The notes below the pieces were generated by a model, which was not told where the DNA came from, did not search any database, and saw nothing but the letters and a program-made list of their open reading frames with translations. Made by a program: the position numbers and the translations under genes. Source: Megaleporinus macrocephalus (lineage: Eukaryota; Chordata; Actinopteri; Characiformes; Anostomidae). Taken from it: a stretch of 64,000 nucleotides of DNA. Where the stretch lies: assembly GCA_021613375.1 (NCBI GenBank), contig CM038726.1, forward strand, positions 14,890,841 through 14,954,840. The letters run 5' to 3'. Below, piece by piece: positions 45,540 to 57,034 of the stretch; the stretch's first letter is position 1, and every line of letters starts with the position of its first letter.

Positions 45540-46000
45540 AAAGTTCAGAAGAGCTAAAAAGTTTTTGAGACGCCACAACAGAACCAATTTAGTGCCCTAA
45601 AGAACTTCCTGATGATTTTGGTTGGTGCCACAAAGATCAATTTTGGTACAGTTGAAAAATGTTCCTGAAGAAAGTCTTTATGGTTCATCACAGCACCTTA
45701 ATAAATAACAGAAAGTAGAAGTTTCTACTTCACTAACAGGTGGAATCGTACATTGTTGACAACACTTTAAAATCTAGAAACACTTTTGAATCCCTGAAGA
45801 ACCGTACGATTGATGGTTCTTTAAATGGCCATATTTGCAAATAGGTTCTATTATGAACCTGAACAACCAGTAGAATGGTGTAGAATTTCTTTCTATAGAG
45901 AGTCAGGTTCTCTTACATCTCTTACTCAATGTTCCTTCAAGAACCAATAGTGTTTTTTCTACAGCACCTTTTTCGTTTCTTTTGCTAAGAGCGTATGGTC
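45540..46000. repeat. GGTTCTT-type dispersed repeat, long diverged copy
   Basis: AACAGAACC, CTTTATGGTTCATC, GAAGAACCG, TGATGGTTCTTTAA, ATAGGTTCTATTATGAACCT and CAAGAACCAATAG recur in both orientations. They fit the same modular family as at 42995 and 52245. Confidence 0.55.
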
Positions 46001-46239
46001 AAAATTGATCACCAGGATATTTTGCCAATAACTGGCTCCTCCAAGAACCATATCTAGATGGTTCTCTATAATTGTGTAATGTGAACTCTACATGTAATCC
46101 ATACCATCTAATGTTGTTTTTATCCCCCTAGAGCTGTATGTCAAACCTAAGAACTATACAGGAACCTTGTATTTATTGTTGATTTTAAGATTTATTGATT
46201 TTCTATAGTTTACAAGTGTGGTATGTGTTTGTTCTTGTA

Positions 46240-46510
46240 CAGGACTGTGCAAATATCAGAGACCACCTTTCACTGATTTCATTTCCACCTGCTGAGATTT
46301 CGGAGTTATGGAAAAACAGCTCAACAACTGGAAGCAAGTCTCCTGAAAGGAATGGACGCTGTAATAAAAGCAAAGAGTGGACAGACTAAATACTGAAAAT
46401 ATGCTTTTAATTTTTCCCCATGTTGAAAAACAGAATAACTCCTAGGAAATGGCTCTTTTTACTGGAAATTCAATCAGTGAAGGGTGGTCTCCGACTTTTG
46501 CACGATACTG
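46240..46510. mobile_element. Tc1-like MITE, about 271 bp, both termini present
   Basis: The left terminus at 46240 (CAGGACTGTGC, then CAGAGACCACCTTTCACTGA) and the right terminus ending 46510 (AGTGAAGGGTGGTCTCCGAC, TTTTGCACGATACTG) are inverted repeats of about 45 bp at roughly 85% identity by eye. TA precedes the left end. No transposase frame. Related ends lie at 4563-4595, 50551-50575 and 52165-52212. Confidence 0.75.
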
Positions 46511-46559
46511 CACGCACGTGGCTAAGCGTCGGACTGTAGTGAGACTGAGATCGTGAGAG

Positions 46560-47140
46560 TGTATGCGTGTGCATGGCTGGGTTGCATTTCAGTGAAAATT
46601 GCCACAAGTGATTTGAGCTGTCATATTTTCCCTCCCATTGACCGAGCAACATGTGTTTCTCATAGACATCACATGGGGCGGCTTATAAAGGATGCATGTC
46701 AAGGGCCTTTTGTCAGTGGTAGCTGCCTCTATCCATCTAGCACACTTCACGCTTTCCTAGTCATTATTATGTCACTGTAGGACCACCAACGTAAACTGTC
46801 ACAGACGTGCGTGTACGTGTGTGTATGAAGACGATCACAGGAAGCTTTTCATCCAGCACGTAATAAATCAAAACACTTTCTTTCTTCATCTGCAGTACAC
46901 ACCCTTCTCCCACGGCATCCCGTCCTTATCTCCCAGACACCAATGCACTCAGCTGGACTTAACCACTTGCTTCTAATTTAAGAAAAGTCTGTTATAGGCT
47001 TAAAAACGACTGGCTTTAAATATTCATTGGCTTCATTAATACAAATAGGAATTTGCTGTTCCCTAGCCATGCAGTTTTGCACATCAACTATTTCTCCCAG
47101 ATTAAAAATGATGCACTGAAAAAGAAAACAGGCGCTTAAA
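46560..47140. promoter_or_regulatory. Candidate conserved non-coding blocks
   Basis: Two complex segments, about 46590-46780 (for example GGGGCGGCTTATAAAGG) and 46965-47115 (for example AGGCTTAAAAACGACTGGCT, ATTCATTGGCTTCATTAATA), are free of repeats and look constrained. The frames here have no domain. Confidence 0.3.
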
Positions 47141-47147
47141 GCTATAC

Positions 47148-47880
47148 TTAAAAATCAAAGGTGTCAAAAGTATTCACATTCGTTCACATTACTCAGGTAG
47201 AAGTATAGATACTAGGGTTTAAATATACTTCTGTGGAAGTTGAAGTATCAACTTTTTACTCTAGTAAAAAGTACTGCTTTCAAAACTACTTAAAGTATAA
47301 AAGTAAAAGTAATGTAAGGGAAAAAATGCTATTATGGACAAAAGCTTAGGCCGCACCACAGGAGTCTATAGTGCACTAGCCCACCTCCCCAAAAACCCCA
47401 TTCTTCTAAAAGTCATAATAACTATAAAGTTATATTAAAATGTTAATGTTGATAAATTTGGGATGCGCTAGGCTTCCTGTTTCAGCCCCATATACACCCA
47501 TTAATAACAAATGTAGTTTAGTACAATGTAAATATATTAAAGAAGCATATCTGTGTACTACTGAGCATTAACACGTGTTTTATGGAGCAGAAGACTAGTT
47601 GTCTATAAGTATTATAATGAAGTCAAACTTCAAAGACATGTTATCAATAACCTTTACTGGAATGTTAATGTACATGAATGAAAACAAGCTGTAATGAAAT
47701 AGGAGTAACGAGACTAGTTTTAAATGTAAGGAGTAGAAAGTACAGATAATGGAGTGTAAATGTAAGGAGTAGAAGTAAAAAGTCATCTGAGAAATAATTA
47801 AAGTATAAATAACCAAAATTTCTATTTAGGTAAGGTAACAAAGTATTTGTACTTCACTACTTGACACCTCTGTTAAAAAT
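47148..47880. mobile_element. Non-autonomous hAT-type transposon with 8-bp target duplication
   Basis: The element spans 47156-47872 (717 bp). Termini are CAAAGGTGTCAAAAG and, read inversely from the right, CAGAGGTGTCAAGTAGTG, the CAGnGGTGTCAA pattern of hAT termini in fish. It is flanked by an exact 8-bp duplication TTAAAAAT at 47148-47155 and 47873-47880, the size expected for hAT. The sub-terminal text is full of AAGTA/TACTT words (GTAGAAGTA, AAGTACTGC, TTTGTACTTC), typical of transposase-binding repeats. The interior has no transposase, so it moved with enzyme from another copy. The intact duplication suggests a fairly recent insertion. Confidence 0.88.
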
Positions 47881-49775
47881 ATATTATAAGATATAAAGAT
47901 AATAGAGCTCCTAACAAACGTGCAGGATCCGGAGGATTCTAGACCAAAACTGTGACCATTACGTTTTTATCATTGGTAGGAAATCAAGTTCTGCTCTTGT
48001 CAGGCCCAGGTCATCAAGTCCTTGGTTCCCCTGGACACAAATATTTGGAGGGCGCCTGCCTAGAAGGCTAGCTAGATAGAAAAAATGTTCAAAGCTTGAA
48101 TCAAGGTGAGGGTGGAAAGCTGAACAGTTGCATAGGACAATGTGGAGAGAGTCAGGATTATGATCAGCTGTAAAGCTGAAATTAGTTAATTTTTTGTTGC
48201 TGAGCTAATAAAGTTTACACTGCAAATCGAAACAGCTGTGTGAATTTTGCTAGGATTGTTCGCAGGGACCTCCGGGGACGTGCCCATGAAACCCATGGGA
48301 ATGGTCCAGGCCTGAGTCGTGCTTCAGAGCTAAATATATCCACAGGAGGTGTTGTCCATCCTGCCACTGAGAGAAGTTAATGATATGGGTCTAAAGGGCT
48401 TTACTGAGAAAAGAAGCTAATCTAGACGTTAATATAATTGAATGCGAGATTACTTCACCTGTCAGACGAACATACAACCAACTTCTAAAACTAAACCATC
48501 TTCTTCTTCTTCATTTTCACACCTGGCAGTCTAAGGCCCCCAAGAACCCCTGGCAGTGTCAGACCCCTGGGCTCTGGCCTCAGTGTCCCTGTCAGTAGTC
48601 CATCCATTCTTCCTTAGCTTCTCCTCTTTGTTTCTTTGTTTCTTATATATTTTTTCCATATAAATGAATTGCAAAGCCACCAGACATCAAATGACACATC
48701 TGTTCAGGCCAACAAACAAAAGTGTTGTTTTTCGAATGACTGTTTTAAACTTTAAGAAATACCTGTTAAGCTCTGGTTGAAATTGGATCCTTTTTGTAAG
48801 TTTAAATAATCCAGTTTGGTCTGGAAAGAAATGACCACAGAATAAGCATGTAAATAAACACTAGTGGCTGTGGTAGAGTCTTTGCAGGAGTGTCTACTGT
48901 AGCACTGGGAAAACTAGTGAATTTAATTTATGGAACAATATATAAACTTACTTTTCGAAGCTGTGGTCCATCATTTTAAAAGGAGATAGAAGACTGCAAC
49001 CTTGCTGGGGGTTAGCATTAAGCATTACCTCGTGCCTGTGTTAATGATTTGGTTTGTCAGTTTAACCTAAAATAAATACATTCTTTATATATTAACCAGT
49101 AAAAGAATTAAAACAAAGCTGATTTATTCTAATGATTTATTTAAGAATCGCTTATTATGTAATTATTGTAATTAAAAATATGCTCAACTAAAAAAAAACA
49201 TGATTTTGGTGAAGGGTGCAATTACAATAAATGAAAATCTACTTAATACACATAAACTAATGCCCATATTAATAGTTAATCCTCTTCACAGGCATGATGG
49301 GCAGTGTTATGTCCTCTGCTTTTTTAGAATAATTTAATACATAAAATTAATATTTTGAATATATATTTTTGTTAAAACACTTTAGTTAGTGTAACTAAAC
49401 TTGGTTCTTACTAATGCGTCTTGCATAATAATGTGGAATTAAAAAAAAGAAAGTCAGTTATTTCCAGAACCACAATTCATTGTGTTGTTTACTATGTCAA
49501 GCCTAAAAAAGTAGATCTCCCACACGTTACACAGTCTGCTCAATACTGTAATTTCATAACTAGCTGAAGTAAACAAAGTCCCTGAAATATGTTCTTGGCA
49601 CGTTGCACAAATTGGCATCCCCAGATATTAATTCTTACGATGTGGTATGTGATTCGATCACTTAGCTGGATGACTTCTGAGGCCTGGCGAAGTTCCTCTC
49701 TGGATTCAACACACTGTAGTTTAGAATGTGTGACTCAATGCGGTCTCCACTTCTTCTTCCCAAGCAGTGGGCATG

Positions 49776-49779
<4 letters not shown>
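47881..49779. other. Unique sequence; complex blocks at 48225-48430 and 49580-49760
   Basis: No gene recognised. The 48225-48430 segment (GCAGGGACCTCCGGGGACGT, CCATGAAACCCATGGGAATG) and 49590-49760 are repeat-free and complex, candidates for regulatory DNA. The remainder is AT-rich. Confidence 0.35.

Positions 49780-49808
<29 letters not shown>
49780..49808. repeat. (TG)n microsatellite
   Basis: About 14 TG dinucleotides. Confidence 0.9.
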
Positions 49809-49809
<1 letters not shown>

Positions 49810-50134
49810 CTGGAGCTGATTAGAGCTGATCGTTTTTATGGTATCTCTCTGCCTGTGTGGCGGCTATGAGGGAATTTTGGATAGGAATGAGAACGGAACT
49901 TGGTTCGCTCTCCCTTGCCCAGTCTTTGTGTGGCAGCTACACACAATATACTAAAGCAGATAATAAGGATCTGTTTGATAATCTATACCAGAACATTTCC
50001 ACCCATAGCAGTCAAAGCTGCAGCCCTGTCCTTATCCCCGTTCTGCTCTGTCCTATCCTATTAAAAAGAAAAAAGTTTTTTGGAGTGATGGAATTTAAAC
50101 ATTACGGTTGGTTCCCTAAGTAACATTTTCCTTT

Positions 50135-50427
50135 TTGTAAATAAGGTGTGTGGAATTGTCAAGAAGCCTTTACTGAGAAAATGGAAAAAGGAAAAAGAAC
50201 ATTTCAAAAAGCAAACAAAGAAGCTGTTAGTATATATACAACAATGAACTGGCCACCCCAGAGTCCAGAACTCAGCATCACTGGAAGTGTTTGGGATTAC
50301 CTTGTTTATGAAAAACAGAAAACAACCAACTGAACACTGAACTTTGGAGGTCTGGAAAATATCCCTGCATATTTCTTTGAAAACCTGAAAGTAAGGTAAA
50401 AGCGCGTAAAAAAATAATAATAAGAAG

Positions 50428-50469
<42 letters not shown>

Positions 50470-50568
50470 TCAAGTCACTATACAAACAATCTGGTTGATA
50501 ATTAAATAAAATACATGCTCCTTTTTTATTTTTACAGTAAATTAAATAAATGAACACTGACTTTTGCA

Positions 50569-50575
<7 letters not shown>
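50135..50575 (+). pseudogene. Degraded Tc1-like transposon with transposase relic
   Basis: An open stretch at 50148-50333 encodes about 61 residues including KEAVSIYTTMNWPPQSPELS and GSVWDYL. This corresponds to the conserved D-WPPQSPDLNPIE-W segment of Tc1/mariner transposases around the second catalytic Asp and third catalytic acid; here the Asp is replaced by Asn and the NPIE motif reads SITG, so it is inactive. The upstream half of the gene and the helix-turn-helix region are missing. The right end appears at 50551-50575 (GAACACTGACTTTTGCACTG), past an AT microsatellite. Same family as the minus-strand relic at 19745-20045. Confidence 0.85.
50431..50466. repeat. (TA)n microsatellite inside the Tc1 relic
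   Basis: About 18 TA dinucleotides within the transposon body. Confidence 0.9.

Positions 50576-50647
<72 letters not shown>
50573..50647. repeat. (TA)n microsatellite
   Basis: About 37 TA dinucleotides directly after the Tc1 right end. Confidence 0.95.
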
Positions 50648-50652
<5 letters not shown>

Positions 50653-50869
50653 TTCTTTTTTTTTTACAGCTATCAATATAAACGCTTTATTTAAATGATG
50701 TAGAAAAATAAAAATCAAGAAAACTTCTTTGCATTTGACAGTGATGATATATATAATTTAATTAAATAAACTATATATACAGTTTTCAGTATTCAAAGAC
50801 GCATTTCTGTTTTTTATATATATATTTTTTTCTACAACTCTTGGAAATAGCACATGCACTGTACACTGT

Positions 50870-51010
50870 CTGAAAATTTCATTTCATGATGAGTAGACCA
50901 ATAGAAACGGTCCAGAATTGTGTGGAATTAAATCTTGCACTGAATGTAAAGAAAGTTTTTGCACTCTCCTGATCTTTGGATGCATGATTTTTAGACAGTG
51001 CCAATATAAA
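50870..51010. repeat. CCAATAGAAA-type dispersed repeat, second copy
   Basis: TTTCATTTCATGATGAGTAG and ACCAATAGAAACGGTCCAGA parallel the copy at 27040-27190. A TTTTTGCACTCTCCTGATC tail follows. Confidence 0.6.
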
Positions 51011-51264
51011 TTAGCATCTATGAAGGAAGTATTAGTTTTATGTGTGTGTGTATCTATGTGCTTGGTTAGGCATCAGTTTCTCACAATCTAGCACTGATCA
51101 TTTGAACCATTGCTCCACACTTTGCTTCTGCAGAATGCTTTTTCGTTCTTGGTACATATTACTGGTCTGGAGTCAGTCCAAACCACGGGTAAAATGTACA
51201 AGAACAGTTTTCCAGATTTTTCTGGCCTCCTGGTAAATGTAAAATCCTTAATGCACTAATTGAA

Positions 51265-51269
<5 letters not shown>

Positions 51270-51298
<29 letters not shown>
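51270..51298. repeat. (TG)n microsatellite
   Basis: About 14 TG dinucleotides. Confidence 0.9.
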
Positions 51299-51300
<2 letters not shown>

Positions 51301-51374
51301 GTATCATCTAAGCTGACTGAGGACTAGTTTGATGCAGTTTGGGGGAAACCACAGCCTAAGCCCCACCACTGCTA

Positions 51375-51720
51375 GTGTATAATTTTTCTAAATTGTTCTT
51401 AAAGCCACATAATATGGAGGTCTTGTGTAAATGCAACCAGAGACAGGCGCACCGCCGTTTGCATGGCATATTCCCAAAGGCTTTTAATGATTATCTATCG
51501 GGATCCTGTTCAGCATTTAACCAAACGATTCACATAAACACTGCCTGCAGGGACATAGCTTGCAATTTTTATCATTTGATTTATGTGGTGTGTCTATCAC
51601 AGATAGAGAGACTGAATAATCCTGTATTTAATCAACACACTTATGTCACATTTTATGTCAAAGACACTGACATCAAATCAACGTGGAAGTTACAGTATTT
51701 CTACAGCATTTTAATGCTTA
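51375..51720. promoter_or_regulatory. Candidate conserved non-coding block spanning a 117-codon frame
   Basis: The plus frame 51375-51728 is open but its product has no domain and unbiased composition. The DNA (GCACCGCCGTTTGCATGGCA, CAAAGGCTTTTAATGATTAT, GCAATTTTTATCATTTGATT) is repeat-free with POU/homeodomain-like words (TTTGCAT, TTAATGATTA). More like a regulatory element than a coding exon. Confidence 0.35.
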
Positions 51721-51737
51721 TTGTATGAATTTAGATT

Positions 51738-51794
51738 AGTCATGTTTGAGACTGAGATTACTCATGTTTGAGACTGAGATTACTCATGTTTTCT
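51738..51794. repeat. Short tandem repeat of a 24-bp unit
   Basis: TCATGTTTGAGACTGAGATT occurs twice (51740-51759, 51764-51783) at 24-bp spacing, followed by a partial third unit. Confidence 0.85.
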
Positions 51795-52139
51795 GTTAAA
51801 TAAATACATAGGTATTTCTATTTTTTGTTACAGTTTAGAAAAAAGGTAACATTTTGGTATCTGTGTCGAATTCAAATTATCATGTCGGTATAGGTATTAA
51901 AAATTTTCAAACGATACCCAGCCCTAGTCAAAAGTGCTTGTGTGACATTTGGGACGTGTAGCTTTGACACAGAAGTAGCTTTTTGTTATCACCTTATGAG
52001 AGAAAAAATATTGAGATATATATCATATATCACCATTCAGCTAAAAATATTGAGATATTGTTTTTGGTCCATATCGCCGAGCCCTGCTAGCACTCCTATT
52101 TTTCTACTTTACTTAGATTTTGTCTCTCTTTATGAAAAG

Positions 52140-52215
52140 TAAATAACTTGCAATTAATGGCTTTTGACAGGAAATGTAATAAATGAAAGGTGGTCTTTGA
52201 CGCTTGCTCAGTGCT
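52140..52215. mobile_element. Tc1-like MITE right end (solo)
   Basis: AATGGCTTTTGACAGGAAAT and AATGAAAGGTGGTCTTTGAC match the right ends at 46440-46510 and 4563-4595. The left end is not identified. Confidence 0.6.
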
Positions 52216-52244
52216 ATATATCTGCTGTGTATCTGCTGTCTTTA

Positions 52245-52625
52245 AAAAAAACACATGGTGCTTTAAAGGGTTCTCAGGATGATGCCATAGTAGAACAAAT
52301 CTGGGTTCCCTAAGGAGCCATACGGTGAAGAACATTTTAACCTTCACCTAATGCTCTTGCAGGAACCAGTGAGGGATCTGCCCAGAGCTTACTGAAGCTT
52401 ACACTGCACTCTTAACTGAAGGATTTTTTGGGGAAGACATTGAAGAACCACTTTTTGTTTTGTTCTCTAAACAATGTTTGAGCGTGAAGAACCTTTTGCA
52501 GAGGTTTAAAGAATAAATGGGTTCTTTTTAGAATCTTTACATCATATGGAGGTTCTTTAAACTACACATCTCATTTAAAAATATGGTTCTCTAAAGGACT
52601 GTCTATTGAAACGTTCCTCAGAACT
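52245..52625. repeat. GGTTCTT-type dispersed repeat
   Basis: GGTTCTCAGGATG, TGAAGAACCACTTTTTG, TGAAGAACCTTTTGC, GGGTTCTTTTTAG, GGAGGTTCTTTAAACTACAC and ATGGTTCTCTAAAGG alternate over about 380 bp. Confidence 0.65.
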
Positions 52626-52657
52626 CCTTTTTTTTATCTCTCTCCCTCTTTCTATCA

Positions 52658-52698
52658 CCACACACACACACACGCACACACACGCACACACACACACA
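52658..52698. repeat. (CA)n microsatellite with CACG interruptions
   Basis: About 20 CA dinucleotides interrupted twice by CG. Confidence 0.93.
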
Positions 52699-52699
52699 T

Positions 52700-53925
52700 T
52701 GCTCTGTCTATCTCTTTAATGAGTGTACTCAGTCGATGCAGTGACACACTGTGGTCCACTGGCTCCAGACTAAAAGTGAGCTGGTGGTCTGGCTCTTCTG
52801 TCCAGCCAGACAAGACCCTGCCCCGCAGGACTTATTGTCAGGCATCTCCAGCTTAGATCAGACCTCATTTCACAGGTCTCAGACCAGCGAAACTAAACCG
52901 GCAATCAGAGTACAGATTAAAGTGGGTTCAGGGTCATCGATCCCAGATCAGCCCAATTTAGTCTCTTGTGCGGGTAGATAATAATGTCAGAGAGTCTGCG
53001 TGGTCAGTGCACCTGCCACAAAGACTGACCAATTTGTGTTTGTGTGTGGGAGTGTTAATGAGCCTCTGCTCGAATCCATTTGAGAGAGCGAGCGAGAGAG
53101 AGAGCACACATGCGTGTGTGGCAAAGTCTGAGCATTGAAAGCCACTTATTGGCTGTGAATAGAAGGATTATCTCATAGGTCTTTAAAATGGACGACAAAA
53201 GGTTTGTGGTTTAACATTCACCCCTCTTGTCAACACTTGTTTATCCACCAGGCCCTACTCGTTCATTAAAGAGTGAAGTTTACTCCTTGTTTTAATCGGG
53301 CAACTGAAATAACCTTAAAGGTGCCGTAGAAAGTGTGGATTGTTCTCTGATGTCTACATACTAGTGACTTTGGTCAGGATGAAAAATGCCCAGATGCCTT
53401 CACAATGAAACAAGCTGTTTTCCTTTATTTGATGAGCTCACCGGCTGGTTTACAGCGAGGCGATGCAATGATCACACAGAAGTAAGATGAGAAAAGAGAC
53501 GCAAGTAGGAAAATAAGATAAACCTCTATGTAAATGAGCTAAACTGTTATACTATTTTGTTAGCTATGCTGACTTTACTTGCTAGTAGCTAATGTTACCT
53601 ATACTTGCTTTTAATCTTGACATCAAAGTAAATTAAAGTTGTTACTCACTATGGAACGTTAGATGTAAGCTGATGTGCTTCAGTGGATAAAATCACACAG
53701 CATGGCTGCTGCTTACAGGTTGCTGTTGAGGTTGTGAGGCTAATAAAGGTGCTACGCCTCCTTGTTTCAGTCTCTTCAGTGTGAAATGATGAGTGAAGCT
53801 GCTTGATATTCCTTGATATAAACTTTTTATTAAAATATAAAAAATACTTAATGTCGAGGATGTATGTTTGCTAGAATGGCTAGATAAATACCATGTGGGA
53901 GACTAGGGTAAACAGCCAGAGGCAT
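52700..53925. other. Unique sequence, no gene recognised
   Basis: The plus frame at 52751-52981 and neighbouring sequence are complex but without a domain. GAGAGAGCGAGCGAGAGAGA lies at 53082-53104. No splice-bounded exon supported. Confidence 0.4.
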
Positions 53926-54104
53926 CTAATGTCGAGGGGCATCAACCGATACATATATATATTTTTTTGTTTTTGAACATTTTATATACTTCAAATCTGT
54001 TTACACGCCACACCAGCTAGCCTGTGTATTATTATCCAACTGTAAACTAGAGTGAATGTCCAGGGGCACCAACTGATTGCTCTAAAAATGCTTCTAAAAT
54101 TAAA

Positions 54105-54136
<32 letters not shown>

Positions 54137-54245
54137 ACATATATAAATAAAATATAAATTATTTTTGAACATTTTATATACTTAAAATCTGTTCGCAGAC
54201 CACACGAGCCAGCCTGTGTACAATAATCCAACTGTAAATATGAAA
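53925..54245. repeat. Tandem duplication of about 190 bp with poly-A/AT insert
   Basis: TTTTTGAACATTTTATATAC, AATCTGTT, CCACAC, AGCCTGTGTA and ATCCAACTGTAAA occur in order at about 53973-54047 and again at 54163-54237, about 190 bp apart. AATGTCGAGGGGCATCAAC at 53928 and AATGTCCAGGGGCACCAAC at 54054 belong to the same units. An A run and TATA tract (54101-54137) separate them. Confidence 0.8.
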
Positions 54246-54285
54246 AAAACATCATTATGTCTGCCTTAAATGTGGCAAACAGCCT

Positions 54286-54720
54286 CTATGTGGGTAAAGC
54301 AGAAAATATAAGCTGTTGTTTTGGCATCTTATTCCATATGTATTGTGGCATTCGAATGAATTCCTGGCCTTTCATGTACATATCCGGCAGATGTTTATGA
54401 GGTCTTTGCTGAGGAGTCGTTGTTAGTTCTGTTAAGATATTGTGTAGGCATAGAAGACAACACAGGGAACATAGAACATTAAGCAAATGCTCTTTGCCTC
54501 TTCTGCCGTCTTTACTGCGCTTACTTGCTGCTGCATTTTTCTTTTCCTCGATCGCGCTCAGTGCCGTCCACTGTTTCACCTTTCTGTTTGTCTGCTGGCT
54601 TGGAGGACAAGGAAAACATTCTACTTTAACCAAGTGCTCTTTTATTGAACACAGCAGCAGGGAAGAACACCTGTGCAGCACTGCTGAAACAGCAGGACAG
54701 AAGGCAGGTGACCCCTAAAC
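54286..54720. promoter_or_regulatory. Complex block, candidate conserved element, long opposing ORFs
   Basis: A minus frame of 131 codons (54286-54681) and a plus frame of 92 codons (54440-54718) overlap; neither has a recognisable domain. The DNA is repeat-free, e.g. TGGCATTCGAATGAATTCC and TCCTCGATCGCGCTCAG. The overlap of two open frames fits chance. I favour non-coding regulatory DNA, but a lineage-specific minus-strand protein is not excluded. Confidence 0.3.
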
Positions 54721-54764
54721 ATGTCGTCGCTGTCCAATGAAAAACAAGGAGACAATGTTTTTTT

Positions 54765-54860
54765 CCAAGTTGTTTTGGAGCACTTCTATTGGTCCATCCA
54801 TTATGAAATTTTCACACAGTGTAAATGACCCTTGGCGTGTTCAAATAATGTAGAAAACTC
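54765..54860. repeat. CCAATAGAA-type dispersed repeat, inverted copy
   Basis: GAGCACTTCTATTGGTCCAT and ATTATGAAATTTTCACAC are the inverse of the 27040 and 50870 copies. Confidence 0.55.
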
Positions 54861-56460
54861 AAAATCGACAATTTGCCACCACTCAAAGGGTTAATACCAA
54901 CACTATCCCAACTACTGTACCTCAGCTCAGCACAGAGTGACACAAACAACGCATGTGCACATTTATTATTTAAATAAGTCTTTAAAGTCTCTCTTACCTC
55001 TATAGGCTGTCCACGCGTGCATGGACGGAAGTCAGCAAACTGGTCACAGAGTCTTTGGTCATTGTCTTTTAATAAGATGTGTATGTGTGTGTGTGTCTGA
55101 GTGTCTGAGAGAGATAGGGAGGCTGTTATGTTAGCAGAGGTACATTACGTATCTCCAGATGCCGCAGGGGCACCAAAAGGTCTTAATCTAGTTTGTCACG
55201 TTACACACACTGATTTTCAGACTTTGATACACATTTACTTCAAAGCAATGAGATCTAACTGCTCACCATGTGGTCATGAGAGACCGGGATGCAGCCTCAC
55301 GTAATGCTCTACAATACACGCATGTGACTAAAACAAAGTTTTACCTATAGATAATATATATAATATATAATTATATAATATTTTATATTATATAATATAA
55401 AAATCTTTGTGGGTTAGGCAGTAACATAAATACATGGTACAGCATTTTGAATGCAGAAATAAAAAAGAAACAATTAAGCTATTAATTTAAGTTTTACTTT
55501 AAAAGAAATCAAAAACATTTCAAAATCTTAAACTTGTATAAAAATGTTTCTTTTCAGAAGTTGGAATTTAGTGGTTAGGGTTTGGGACAGCTACCTTTCA
55601 ATAGGAAATACTCTGTTTTGATCTATAGTAATAAGCTTAATATGTCCAGAAATCATCATTTATAGGGTATTTTAGGTGACTGTCCTAAACTACTGCGTTC
55701 CCAGTATTTAATAACCAAGCAAGGATTCAGGTAAGTAAGGATTTGATATCATATATCATACTTATATCATACATTTTCAAGGCACCACAGTTTGAACCAC
55801 CTCTGTAAGAGAGTTCATATGGCTCCTAGACTCTGCAATACTGTTCCAGACAATATTAAGAGTGTAGACTTGTGTTTTAACATACACATTTGTTTAGGCT
55901 AGCATATGCCTGGAAGAACAGTGAGTCATATTCTCCTGTGGTCTGTTATTGTAGCTCTCAGTTACACTGTTTTTATCTTTCCAGTGTTCTACATACGTGC
56001 CTGTTACTTATTCTTCTTGGTGATTCTGTAACTAAAATAATGATTATTAATTTTTTTTTAACTGAAGGAGCCAAATTTGGTTCTTTTAAAGTGACATATA
56101 GTAGCAAATAGTACAAATAAATCAAATATTGTTTCAGTTAAATGGTATTAACTTATTGCCAATTAAAAAAACAAACAAACAAAACAAATCACTAAATTGA
56201 ATTATCAATGCTACCTTCTCAAAAACCCCTTTTTAGCGCCCCCCTTATTTTTAAGAGTGCAGCGATAAACACCTCCCCAACAGTTCCTTTCTAGCCCGCT
56301 CTAGCCTGGCTTTCCCACGCAGAATCCACAGCGCACATTTGTGCAGCAGCCGCACTCATGTTCCTGTGTGTTCCTCTTTCTTTCTTCAGATATTAGCAGT
56401 GGCATTTTTGTCACACACATGTTGCCGTCTCCAAGTGTGCACCACCCAAACTGAACTGGC
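54861..56460. other. AT-rich and unique sequence, no gene recognised
   Basis: Holds a self-complementary AT-only stretch at about 55349-55401 (ATAATATATATAATATATAA, ATATTTTATATTATATAATA). Short open frames at 55101-55304 and 55890-56111 have no domain. Confidence 0.4.
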
Positions 56461-56463
56461 GCT

Positions 56464-56982
56464 GTGCGATGCCTGTTGTTTCCACTCTGCCTTTGTGGTG
56501 CCTCAGAAATAATGGTGGTCAGGAGTTATGCCGCAAAGAAACCCTGTGTGCAAGTTAAAACGCATTTTTTCATCAGCAGATGTAAATATCAGAGAAGGCT
56601 AATTGACTCAAGTCATGGCAGATGGGTTGAGAACAACAGAGCTAGCAAAATGATAGACAAGAGAGATTCACAGAGCAAAGTTTGTCCTGCGCTGACTAAA
56701 CAAATGTGGTTTAATCTGTCTATATTGTATTGTCCACATATTCTTCACATATGGAAGCCGTGTTGTTCGTCCCGGTCCAAAATGCAGAAATTAGGAAACG
56801 CTTTACAGTTTCAAGGTTATTTAAGTTGTTTTCGAGGACATACTAAATTGGGAAAACAAAACAAAGACGGCGATGGTCGGAATCAGAATGTGTCCATTTG
56901 CCCACAACAGAATTCACCATGTAACCAAATACTGAGACGCAATGAACTGTTGGTGTATACAGTTTTAAATTCTCTCCAGTGA
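56464..56982 (+). other. Longest open frame (172 codons) without family resemblance, probably non-coding
   Basis: The frame runs from ATG 56464 to TGA 56980-56982. The product is Cys- and Lys/Arg-rich with no signal peptide, repeat or catalytic motif I know. The DNA is complex and repeat-free (GGAGTTATGCCGCAAAGAAA, AGGCTAATTGACTCAAGTCA), with the look of a conserved non-coding element. At this length in AT/GC-balanced DNA, a chance frame is possible. Could be a lineage-specific coding exon; transcription evidence would decide. Confidence 0.3.
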
Positions 56983-57034
56983 TGTGGAACTGTGTTTCAT
57001 TTGTTCTTAAAAATAATGGCTCTGAGATTTCATG

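Noticed and set aside
54286..54718. 131-codon minus and 92-codon plus frames as genes
   Set aside because: They overlap antisense, lack domains and splice signals; kept only as a complex non-coding block.
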